The position numbers and the translations under genes were made by a program. Shown here piece by piece: positions 1-10,178 of a stretch of DNA of 64,000 bases (its first letter is position 1; every line of letters begins with the position of its first letter). The notes under the pieces were generated by a model. That model did no database searches. It had not been told where the DNA came from and saw only the letters and a list, made by a program, of their open reading frames with translations. The stretch lies in the NCBI RefSeq assembly GCF_000003815.2, contig NC_049991.1, positions 10,623,024 to 10,687,023 on the forward strand, in the 5' to 3' direction. This DNA comes from Branchiostoma floridae. Lineage: Eukaryota > Chordata > Leptocardii > Amphioxiformes > Branchiostomatidae.

Positions 1-28
1 GCCCGTACGGCAAAACCCTGGACTCGGC

Positions 29-820
29 TTGCCGGCAGCCAACCCCAGCGTGCCGCCCGCACAAACCAACTCTGGCCTCTCCAGCGCGCCGCCAACTGAG
101 CAGCCGGCGAGGCCCAACCCCAATCCACTGGTCGCACCCAAACCCAGCGTGCAGCCAACCGACCAGAGAGGTAAGCAGAAGTTAACTTCAGGCTTCTTTA
201 GGACGCCACGCTCGTCCTCCCGTATTGAGAAAAACCTGATATGGCCACAAGAGGAATTGCCCGCCTTCTCGAGTGATTCGGGCAAGCTCACCTACCCTGT
301 ATTGAATTGGGACCAATTCCTGGCCGGATACATGAAGCTGTTTACTTCTGAATTGTTGGGTTCGGTCGAGTTGCGAGAGAGACTTAAGCTGGTGCAACAG
401 TGTGCTGAGTATAAACTGCGCTATCCATGGGCCCCTGCTATCCGTGATTTTCATGGGGAAGTGTTACGAGCGGTGGAACGTGGCGAGTTTGACTGGGGCG
501 ACTCGGGTTACAAGGACCACGTGGAGCACATGTACAGGCTGCATGTACAACCCCACCTGCAGTGCAACACAACACCGAAGACGCAGCGCCCTTCTCAATC
601 GCAGTCCCAACTGCAGGAGACACTGAAATATTGCAAATTATTTCAGTCTCAGTCCTGCCCCCTGTCAGAGATCATTCACGAAGACGAGCAATTTGGGGAA
701 GTACACCACATCTGCGCGAATTGCCTGAATCAGCACAACGACGCCGCGTACGACCACGGCGCATCGGACTGTAACCGGAAAGGTCGTCGTGGCCGGAGTG
801 CGACCGGCAAGCAAGCCTGA
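29..820 (+). mobile_element. gag-like ORF of a DIRS/Ngaro-type retroelement
   Basis: An open frame of about 263 codons. The first 60 residues are Pro/Asn/Gln-rich and low complexity. A globular middle part (about residues 90-175) has the pattern WDQFLAGYMKLF...YPWAPAIRDFHGEVLRAV. The C-terminal part has a Cys/His cluster (CKLFQSQSCPL ... HHICANCLNQH ... C) followed by a basic tail. That Cys/His layout resembles the first ORF of DIRS-like tyrosine-recombinase retrotransposons in marine invertebrates; this is family knowledge from memory, not a search result. No reverse transcriptase, RNase H or recombinase ORF follows, so the copy is internally deleted or non-autonomous. The start is uncertain because the frame begins near the window edge. 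It could instead be gag of another retroelement class. Confidence 0.55.
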
Positions 821-1069
821 CCAGATGGGAGGCTGTTTCATATACATTCATGACATTGACTATATTCGGGACGATACTGTTTGTAGCTGTGTGCAGGATG
901 ACGTCAGTGTATGTTTACCCCTTGAGGACGTCAGTGTATGTTTAATCCTTGATTCTACGAACATAATAAATGACACTACTTGTAGCATTTGCCCGGAAAC
1001 ACTTGTTCTTGTAAAATTTCTGTGCCATGAAGATGGGATATTGCTGATTTGCGTAGCCCTTACTTTGAG

Positions 1070-1910
1070 TTCCTATGACTGTTTGTGCACAGAATATTGT
1101 CAACAATTGTCTTCAAAATCCTAGGTGTTGCCTTCGTGCACATTAGGTATTACCGGTTGTATGCCGGTGTGTTCACATCGATATTGCTGTGCCATTTAGA
1201 TGGGATATTGCTGATTTGCGTAGCCCTTACATTGAGTCCTCTATGACTGTTTGTGCACAGAATATTGTCAACAATTGTCTTCAAAACCCTAGGTGTTGCC
1301 TTCGTGCACAATAGGTATTACCGGTTGTATGCCGGTGTTTTCACATCGATATTGCTGTGCCATTTAGATGGCATATTGCTGAATTGCGTAGCCCTTACAT
1401 TGAGTCCTCTATGGCTGTGCACAGAATATTGTCAAATTGTCTTCAAAACCCTAGGTGTTGCCTTCGTGCACAATAGGTATTACCGGTTGTATGCCGGTGT
1501 TTTCACATCGATATTGCTGTGCCATTTAGATGGCATATTGCTGAATTGCGTAGCCCTTACATTGAGTCCTCTATGGCTGTGCACAGAATATTGTCAAATT
1601 GTCTTCAAAACCCTAGGTGTTGCCTTCGTGCACAATAGGTATTACCGGTTGTATGCCACATTACTACTTGTAGCATTTGCCCGGAAACACTTGTACTTCA
1701 GAAGACTGCCAATATGCGGCATGATATCGATGATTCTAAACGGAATAGTAGCGAATATATGTTTGTATGCCCTGATATCAGTAGCCTTTGCCCAGAGAGT
1801 CTTGTACTTCAGAAGACTTAAAGTGCCGATAATGTTTGTCTTCAAAACCCTAGGTGTTGCCTTCGTGCACAATAGGTATTACCGGTTGTATGCCACATTA
1901 TTGTACATCA
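1070..1910. repeat. Tandem array, about 162-168 bp unit
   Basis: The core word AGGTGTTGCCTTCGTGCACA recurs at about 1123, 1291, 1453, 1615 and 1852. Spacing is 168, 162, 162 and then 237 bp. The third and fourth units are almost identical; the last is diverged and interrupted by different sequence. A 223-codon open frame here is only the array read through and is not taken as a gene. The array sits between the gag-like ORF and the element's terminal repeats, where the polymerase region would be expected. Confidence 0.85.
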
Positions 1911-2032
1911 ACCATGTTACGTAGGAAGTTTCATCTAGCATTTCTGTAGCCTATGGTACAAGTATGTTATGTATCATGTTATACTGTTGCCTTGGGTTAT
2001 ACTGTATATATCTGCTGGTTTCTTATACTTCT

Positions 2033-2489
2033 AGGGTGCGGGGGTGCCTCTCTTACGGCTGCACGGGGTGTCCGCTCTTATCGTTCCCTTAGCCCTGGGT
2101 GTTGGCGGTTTCCTTCTAGTTTTTGGCGGGTTTTCTTGTACGCATATGAAACGTTAAGCATTAAAACTCACAACTGCCACCCCAGGGCTTCTGTCTTCTA
2201 TGCTCCAGTCTCAGTAGTTAGGAACGAACTAGACAATTGTGATAGGATGAGCGGACATCCTGTGTAATTGGATGAGAGGCACCCCCACACCTGGGATGGT
2301 TTATTCCATGATACCACGTGACTAGATGTGATGCAGTGACTTTTACTCTGCACGTTTTTTCCCCACCCTCCCATCCCAGGGTTTTCTTGTACGCATATGA
2401 AACGTTAAGCATTAAAACTCACAACTGCCACCCCAGGGCTTCTGTCTTCTATGCTCCAGTCTCAGTAGTTAGGAACGAACTAGACAATT
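2033..2489. repeat. Terminal direct plus inverted repeats of the retroelement
   Basis: A 111-bp direct repeat occurs at 2128-2238 and 2379-2489 and is essentially identical (both copies include TTTTCTTGTACGCATATGAA). Between them, 2239-2301 is an imperfect inverted copy of 2033-2082 (shared core GGGGGTGCCTCTC and its complement). A short unit repeated on both sides of a different unit matches the B1-A2-B2 order of split direct repeats in Ngaro/PAT-type DIRS elements. The expected A1 copy at the 5' end would lie outside the window. The 3' end is about 100 bp before the first visible AP5Z1 exon. Confidence 0.6.
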
Positions 2490-2603
2490 AAGTTATCAGT
2501 TCAGTTATGTCTGTCAGTAAATCTCTTTTTTTTGTCAAGTTCGCTAACTACCCAATAAAGACTGAAGAGTGATATGTCTACTCTCTTTTCTTTTGTCTTC
2601 TAG

Positions 2604-5600
2604 GTAGATGAGACTCCATCCCATGACATGTTCACAGTGCTGAGTGTGGGACAGCACTACAGCCCTGACCAGTTCCTCAACATGCAGGTCTTCTCTATGA
2701 TGAGGGGATGGCTTCACAAGCATCAGTCAAAAAATGGTAAAAACCCTGAATCTCTGAAAAATAGCAACATTCGTCCTTATTTGTGCACCAAATTTGTGCT
2801 TTTATGAGGCATGGCAGCAATGATCAGGTTTTGAAAAAAATACCAATTTTGTGTTACTCTGCATTGCAGGAGAGTCAGCTTCCATGGCACTGCTGGTTGA
2901 CAAGATGTGTGAGTACTGCTTGCGTCTGCTGGACCAGTGTGAGAGGAAGGCTGTGGTACAACAGGATGCCGAGCTACAACAGGTCAGTCTGAAAACATGT
3001 TCTTACTGTGAAGATAAAAGGGTTCTGGATTTGAAGCCAAGTAAGAGCCAATCAGCACCAAGGACAAGGAATATGTTAGCCAGTCATTCCTTATCCTTGG
3101 TGCTGATTTGCCTTCTAATCATTACCATAGAAACTATTTGATTCAATTGATGATAGTAAAATATGAAAAAAGTATTGCCTTCTCTTATGAGAGCAATTAT
3201 GGTATGTAATAATAAACATGGTAGGAAAGCAAATCATGAACCAGATAGTTCCTAAGGATTAGTTACTCTCCAAGCAGAGATTAGGCTCAGGCTAGTTTGG
3301 GACGTTTATTATGTGTTCTGTTGTCAACTTATTAATACATGCATAGTTTTCTCTTAGCTTTTGTTTGTTTATTTGTTTGTTTGTTTACTACATGACAGGC
3401 CTGCCTGACAGAGGTCATCCTCCTGCTGGACACAATGTGCCAGCAGAACTCCAGTCTGATACCCAGAGTCTTCCCCTCCATCAAACGAGTGTACAACAGG
3501 ATACAGAACAGCCCCGCCTCCAGCATCAACATCATCAACATCCTGCAGTTCCTCCTGCACCACAGTGATGCAGTCATGTACGACATGGGGCCGGCTCTCC
3601 AGCACTTCTTCCTCAAGATCTTAGACAAGCAATGCATAGATCAGTCGCTGGCATTCGAAGCAACACTCTTCTGCTTGGAGAACATGGAAAACCTCTGTAA
3701 CAACACGTCAGTTCTCAGGAAATTTTTCCCCTGTCTTCTGAAAGTGTTTGCATGGCAGCCCAAGACTTTGTTGGCAGAGTTTGTGGACTTACTCCCGACC
3801 ATGGTGAGTGAGGAGACAGCCATTGAGGTGCTCCACTGTCTGCTGGACCTGCCAGTCATAACTGCTGCCATGGAAACAGTGATGAGGGTGGAGCAACGTG
3901 GGTCCCTGACGGTGACAGATTTGAGTCCTGAAGCGGTGGCGCAGTCTACCCCAGAGTTGGTGTACTCAGATCCACTCCATCGTCCACTCTTCAACTTCAT
4001 CCTCAGGGCAGAGGGCGGGCTCGGAGATACCATTGATAGGTCAGATGTCAGAAATTGTGTTACTTGTACGTGGCATTTTTAGAATCATATATGTACAATA
4101 CACATGAGTTTTTATATTAACCCACCACACCAACTTGTCTGTAATGAGCCAGATCAAATTGAATAATATTTTTGTCTGGCTCCAGGCTCAAGGTGCTGCA
4201 TGACATCCTCCAGGACTACTCCACCCTTCCTCGAGTAGTGGTATGTTCCCAGGCAGCTCCCGTCTTACTCAGGTAAGTACCCTGATGAGCAAAATCCACT
4301 CGCTTAAAAATGCAAAAATTCATAAAGTGTGTGCCTAAGTCATGAAGTCTTAAGTTAATGTCATATTATTGTTGAAGCAAATGTGTATTAATATTTGTTG
4401 AAGTACATGTACAGTAATATGACATTGAAGTTATGAAATGTCATTCAATGAATAAATGCAACAATAAATGTAACAGTACATCCTCCCAACCAAATATATA
4501 ACTATAAGGGACACATGGCTTATAGAAGCAGATTTTGCTGCTAGTTCTACTGAACCTGTATAAAAAAAAAAACTCCCCACAGTACATTTTAAGGCGCTCT
4601 TGATGTTGTCAATTATTATATGTTGAATGTCCAGGTTTGGTAGAGCCACCATGTTACATATGTTATGTAAAGCTGAAATATCTGCCCCTCCCTGCAGGGT
4701 GTACCTACAGACAGTAGAACAGGAGGCCAGTGTGGATCTTCTGGCCAGGCTCTTCCCAGTGCTGTTGGAACGGTCTTGCCTGCTCTTCCCCATCAAAACC
4801 TTCCAAACTGAAGTCAAAAGGTACATTACACACTAGTGAATCCAGTGATTCTATCCATTTACACAGGAACTGGTATTGTGCTGTGTGGATCCATACCGGG
4901 TCCGGCACCTTACCGGGTCTGGCAGCAAACCCGATCCGGCAGCTTACCGGGTCCGGCAGCTTCCCGGGTCCGGCAGCTTCCCGGGTCCGGCAGCTTCCCG
5001 GGTCAGGCACCTTACCGGGTCAGGCACCTTACCGGGTCAGGCACCTTACTGGGTCAGGCATAAAACCGGAAACGGCACCTTTCTGGGTCACGCACCATAC
5101 CGGGTCAGGCTCCTTACAGAGTGTACTGAGTGAGGCACTAGTGTGGGTGGTGTAGACAACATCGGGGCTGCTGATACAGGAACTGTTACTGTTCTTGTTT
5201 TGTGCTGTTGCCATGTTGTAACTGTCAGTGGTTAAAGTAAGGCACTAGTATGAGTGGCACTGACATTTCCAGGGCTGCTGGTACAGGAACTTTTACAGTG
5301 TTGTTATAACTTGTGTTGTTGCTGTCCACACAGGGTGCTGAGTGAGGCCCTTGTGTGGGTGGTGCAGACAGCCCCAGGGCTGCTGATAGACAACAGACAG
5401 GAGGTGCAGGAACTCATGTCCAGCCCCAGGAACTTCACTGGGAGGGAGGATGTCTTCTTACACCTGGTGGGTGTTATGAGCAGCATTGGAATCTCAGAAC
5501 ATAAGCTTCAATGTCTAATATGCTTAATGGCTTTCTATGCCTGTTCTTTTGTCCAAGCATTGTTCATTTACAGTTCCATAGCACATAGCACATCTACATG

Positions 5601-7357
5601 GTCATCCTGCATTATCTGTGACCTCCTACCCACTTGGAGTTTCAGTAGCATGTTAGGGGTTAAATCAAATAAGTTATTTTTTAAATATTTTTGTTGTAGA
5701 CTGTCCATCATGGAAGACTTCCTTCGATGCTGTGTTCCATTAATTTTGGCATCAGCAAAAACAACTGTTGATCACTACCTTGTTTTGTTGTTTTCTGTGT
5801 ACAGGCATGGGCTGTGGGAGAGTACATGTCTGTGACATATGACAGAAGATGTACTCCAGATATCATCTCACAGTACTATGAGGTATGTCATGAGTATGCA
5901 GCACACACATACTTGAAGATTTGCCTCTTACTCTTTCAGCTATTTTGTGTAAAATGTTGCATTAGTACTTCTGGTGTCTCCAAATCAACTTTGAGAATCA
6001 TTGGCACAAGGTAGATAATGTAACCAGTGTAAGTCTTTCACCCTGTGAACATGTCCATACTACAGGGGGTGGAGTGTCTGCTGTACGAGCTGTCAGTGTC
6101 CCAGCTGGGGAGGACAGAGACGCCCCTGCAGCATCGTGCCAGGCTCACAGCTGTGCTGATGACAGCCCTCGCTAAGGTAGCAAAGATAAAAACAACTCTT
6201 AATTTTTAACTCATCATTGGAGCAGTATGGATTTCAGCACAAGCATTCATAATAAAGTTCTTAATGTGTAGAAGGCATCCTTCTATCTTCACAGATGGGA
6301 GCATTCTCTGCATGGAGTAAGGGCGTTTTTTTACAGCATCTTGTGGCTTTGTAAGCCAATCCTCGCATGACAATCAGAGATACAGTTAAGGCATATGTGA
6401 TGCTGGTAGTAATGTAATATTACAGTAGACCAACAAGTCCTTAACCAGAGCAGTGATCCTAAACAAGATAATGATAAGTGCAATAATAATTTCTTCAGCT
6501 GGCGACGCGTTGCCAGGACCTGATGCCCCGTGTGCTCCTGTGCCTGACAAAGATCACGCAGCAGCTGCCTGCCTCGGGGTCCCAGGATCCCGGGGATGCC
6601 GTGCTACTGGCACGAGCACCTGTTCTCATCAACCTGTGCAGGATGCCAAAGTAAGTGTGGCCATTCACACTCGTACATGATGTGTGCATGGTCCTTCATC
6701 AACCTATTTTACATTGTACAACCATTTTGGAACATCTGGAATGAAGTGGTTGCATGTTGCAGCATCTTCACACAGACACACACATGCACACACGCAAACA
6801 CACATCACTCCGGTACTGTGTACATGTATCTGGTGTGAAGTTGCATTTTTATGAACTTGTGTATAACTTTAACTATAATGTGACGCAAATGTAAATGTTA
6901 CATATGTTGTCTCTGCAGTGTTGCACCCCTACTGTCGTCCCTACCAGCAGAGACTGATGACAACAGGTGTGTTCTTAGTTTTGATTCACTGCTGTTTGTC
7001 AGAACATTATCCCAGTAAGCCTTCATTGCCTTGTACCTCAGGATTACAAATTTACAGTACCATCTAAGAATATGGAAGTAGCCACCAAGGTTTTGTTATC
7101 CTAGGATGCTGTCTGTTGGACAATAAACAAATAAAGTTGAACTGGTGTTGCAGAATTTCTGGCTGGAGCTAGTAGTTGTTGGCACCTTCATGGCAGAATT
7201 TGGTATGCCATGCCATTCAGGAGTGCTAAAACTGAATGGTTCCACTGATTCTGTAACTGTTTCCTGTTTCTACAGTAAACTGCATCAGGACCAGAACAGC
7301 TCCTCCTGTCTCCTGCTGCAGCTAACACAAGCCGTGATGAAGCAGAGTCAACAGTAG
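2604..7357 (+). CDS. AP5Z1: AP-5 complex subunit zeta-1 (C-terminal part, 11 exons)
   Basis: Exons: 2604-2736, 2870-2982, 3399-4039, 4186-4272, 4698-4820, 5334-5466, 5805-5882, 6066-6176, 6499-6650, 6919-6966, 7276-7357 (stop TAG). Phases join without error to give 566 residues. The product is the zeta subunit of the AP-5 adaptor complex, which works with SPG11/SPG15 in late endosome-to-Golgi retrieval (family knowledge). Recognisable stretches are FTVLSVGQHYSPDQFLNMQ, ACLTEVILLLDTMC and the highly conserved GEYMSVTYDRRCT in exon 7. The first visible residue aligns with roughly residue 235 of the ~807-residue human protein, so the N-terminal third lies upstream of the window. The protein is all-helical with no catalytic motif. 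A retroelement lies directly 5', and intron 5 holds a 17-bp minisatellite and decayed exon copies. It converges with PRPSAP. Confidence 0.93.
3050..3108. repeat. Short inverted repeat in AP5Z1 intron
   Basis: The arms 3050-3072 and 3086-3108 are near-perfect reverse complements, differing at about one position (core ATCAGCACCAAGGA). The loop is 13 bp. This is probably a MITE relic; the word CCTTGGTGCTGAT also appears near 48990. Confidence 0.7.
4889..5112. repeat. 17-bp minisatellite, about 13 copies
   Basis: Unit approximately CAGCTTCCCGGGTCCGG, in AP5Z1 intron 5. Spacing is an exact 17 bp where checked (4923, 4940, 4957). The centre is nearly homogeneous and the edges diverged, with TC and CA variants. 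The unit length is not a multiple of three and the unit contains no stop, so all three forward frames stay open and would encode the same 17-residue repeat shifted. It is treated as intronic because flanking AP5Z1 exons join without it. Confidence 0.9.
5117..5330 (+). pseudogene. Two decayed duplicate copies of AP5Z1 exon 6
   Basis: Just 5' of the real exon (5334-5466) lie two partial copies of its first half. The copy at about 5117-5205 keeps CTGAGTGAGGCACTAGTGTG and GGGCTGCTGATACA but has an in-frame stop (GTG GTG TAG). The copy at about 5236-5330 keeps AAGGCACTAGTATGAGTGG and GGGCTGCTGGTACA and is more decayed. The repeat period is about 105-110 bp and includes the downstream GTTGTTGCTGT segment. 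They are read as tandem duplication of the exon 5' half followed by decay. They could in principle be cryptic alternative exons, but the stop argues against it. Confidence 0.65.
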
Positions 7358-7451
7358 TAACGGCAATGTACAAATCTACATAGTACAAAAAAGTTCTCGC
7401 GCATGAGCCTGTGAAACATTTTAATTTCTGTCTGTAAGACTGAATTAGGCA

Positions 7452-7457
7452 AATAAA
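7452..7457 (+). promoter_or_regulatory. Polyadenylation signal of AP5Z1
   Basis: AATAAA lies 95 bp after the AP5Z1 stop codon. It is the first such hexamer downstream and gives a short 3' UTR. Confidence 0.6.
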
Positions 7458-10178
7458 ATACAAAAATACAAATATGGCAAGAGTGTACCTTGCAATTCCC
7501 TGAAAGTAAAGGCAAACTGTTTAACGACATGGGTTTGCTATGATTTTTCAGTTCACTGTTTGCACCAAACTTAAAATCCTGTCCAACCAAAGTACTTTGT
7601 GGACGTTGCATTTTGGCTTCACTCAGTTATTAAGTCTTTTCACAAAAGTTCATTATTCATTGAAAACTATCCTTTCTTTACCTTCACCTAAATACTGACA
7701 ACGCAAGTTGAAAAACACTAAGAAGCACAAGACACGCACACCAAGCCCCACTAACTAGGCGATACATCACCATAGACCATCTACATGTACAGTACATGAC
7801 TACATGTCATTGCATTATTCAACTTTGATAGACACCAACTGTCCTTTTTGGTCACCTAGAACATGGAAGTACATTCCCATCCAACATGATTAATAGTACA
7901 TTTAAAGCAGCAAGAAGTTTTCATCTATCTTATATCATGCAAAATACAGTTACCATGCAGCAACATGACTTGAGGACACTGGTACACCACGTGGCTCAAA
8001 CTTCTATATCAGACAACAGCAAGGCACAAATCTTCATCACCTGTTAGGCTGGGCCATAGTTTAACACACCTACTTATTTGATATATTATGCAGTTACATC
8101 TAAGATTATCAATGTCATATCTCTGGAAACTCATTTTCCAACTTACTGCTATATTTAGGAAATCCAAAATTAGTGCTAAAATTTAACTGTTTGTGTGTGC
8201 GTTCCAGAAAATATAAGACTATGTAACAAATGGGAAATATAATCTGCTGATATTTTCATATGGCTTTGATCGATACACACATCTCTCCAGTATTGGAAGG
8301 TGGTTGGTGCATCCTTTTTTGGTGGAAAATTAGGCTTCTTTACCAGGTGGTTCACTGCTGGGTTCACAATGACCACACCATCCACCTTCAACTATCTGTC
8401 ATCTTCAGCATCAGAAAGAGGCTCATCATTCACTGTGATCTTGCGGATACGCCTCAACCCTGCCATCTGCGGGACCTGCAGCCATTTGTTCACAAGGTGA
8501 CCCTCTTCCTCCTCTTCGCATTCCTCCTCATCTTGGTGTTCCTCCTGACAGTGTTTATGCTGAAAATCTGACATGTCGTCAAGGAACGAATCAACAGAAT
8601 GTTTGGTGTGTGTATGCATGCTTGTGTGTGGTGGTGGTGGCTTCTCAGAAGATGAGAAAATAAACATATTCCTCACAAGTTCAAGGACTTATGACAAATC
8701 TTCTTTTAAATGAAATTGCAGCATACACATTTTATGCTCTTTGCTACAGAAAATAATTGTTGGTCTTTGCATTTCTCATCTTCTGCCTTCCCCATTACAA
8801 AACTCCAAAAGATACACAGGTACGAGGAGACTGAATTCATCACACGTTTAATTTGCCTCGCAGGAAGCTGCAGGTCAATCACGTCAGGTCAATGCAGAAG
8901 CTACAGATTGAATCACAAAATTTCCATGAAAGAACGTTGTCTACTTTTCGTCTGACATGGTTTAAGCTTGTTGGATAGATATACAGGAACATACAGATTT
9001 GGGGCTGTGCACCAGTCCTGGGGACCATAGAGTAACCCAACAATTGTGGTCTGCATTGCAAGAGCTTTGTACTGTAGAAATGGAATATTCTTGATATAAA
9101 ATGTCTGCAACTCCAGGGAGAGCAATTTGGAAAATCAAATCAGTCATCCAAACCACATCCTATATTCACCAATCATAAAACCAGTCAGCAACATCATCAC
9201 AGGTTGCTGTATTCCATTTAACCGGTGTCTTTACTTTCCAAGCACAAATTTCAAATGTTCATCGTATTTTCTTGAAACATTTTCTTCAAACGTCTACTAT
9301 TTTCAGACAGATTGAATCGACTGCTTCCAAAGCACCATTTCTTAAAGCTCTCAGAATACAGACTACTATTAGCTGTGTAACCTTACAATAATCTCTGGTT
9401 AGCCAACATTTTTCCTTCCTCTGTTACATATTGGAACATGTACATACCTTTACACCATAGACATCTGTTTTAAACTCTCATTGTCAGTCCTTGAACTTGT
9501 GAGGACCTAACATACATGTACACTATTTCCTGAAACATTCGCATAATAATACATACAGATAAAGCATGGTTGAAAAAAATATTCGGTACTGTACATAACA
9601 ACCTGTACTCTCTTTGTAACAATAAACTGTTCAAAACAAAACTGTGTGAAAACCTTGCACTAAAATTTTGTCTTTCATGACTCTAGGTAGCAGCATCCTA
9701 TGTTACTTCATTCTAGAACATTCTAACCAAAGTTGACAACAAGTGCTTCTTTTAAATGTTCATGGATGACTCAGTATAACTTTCAATATGTCTCAGCAAC
9801 CTTCAAGAGTTTCTTTTCCTTGGATAAAGTACTACTCTGAATCTAATATCTAGCATGCATATACTGGGGTATTTGATTTTCGTAAGTTTACAAACTGTCT
9901 TTCAATTGCCTGTCTGCCTAAGTGCTTAGGCCAAGGACTGGCCCCTTGCATTGTACAGTAATTTTTACTTTTAGGTAGTGTATGTATATTGGAGAAAGTT
10001 AACACATGCATAAGTTCATCTCCTGATAGCATTTTCCTGGTTTTCAGAAATTCCACAACAAACCAAGTGTTAAATCACACTATCTGTGCAAGTTAGGTCA
10101 ACAGCAAGACAAAAGTCAATATCACTCAAAATTCAAACCCCTCTCCTAACCCTAAACAAATCTATAGCCCTATATACT
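7458..10178. other. Convergent 3' region between AP5Z1 and PRPSAP
   Basis: About 2.7 kb of AT-rich sequence between the two convergent genes. It probably holds the PRPSAP 3' UTR (minus strand), but no clear minus-strand AATAAA was found to fix its end. Apart from an interrupted minus-strand frame at 8176-8676, no exon is recognised. Confidence 0.5.
8176..8676 (-). pseudogene. Unrecognised minus-strand frame broken by one stop
   Basis: Two minus-strand open segments, 8392-8676 and 8176-8391, abut in the same frame and are separated only by a TAG at 8392-8394. The upper part carries an acidic run (QEEHQDEEECEEEEEGH), then VNKWLQVPQMAGLRRIRK and PLSDAEDD. The lower part reads KVDGVVIVNPAVNHLVKKP and PPKKDAPTTFQYWRD. 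Composition (acidic block, SDAEDD, Lys/Pro-rich tail) looks protein-like rather than random. I do not recognise the family. It may be a pseudogene or retrocopy fragment, or part of a gene with unrecognised splicing across the TAG. It lies in the PRPSAP 3' region on the same strand. Confidence 0.35.

Noticed and set aside
1253-1924. A 223-codon open frame
   Set aside because: It is the tandem array read through; the protein is just the repeat unit repeated and has no known domain.
4730-5155. Overlapping open frames through the 17-bp minisatellite
   Set aside because: They are open only because the unit lacks stops; the AP5Z1 exons on both sides join in phase without it.
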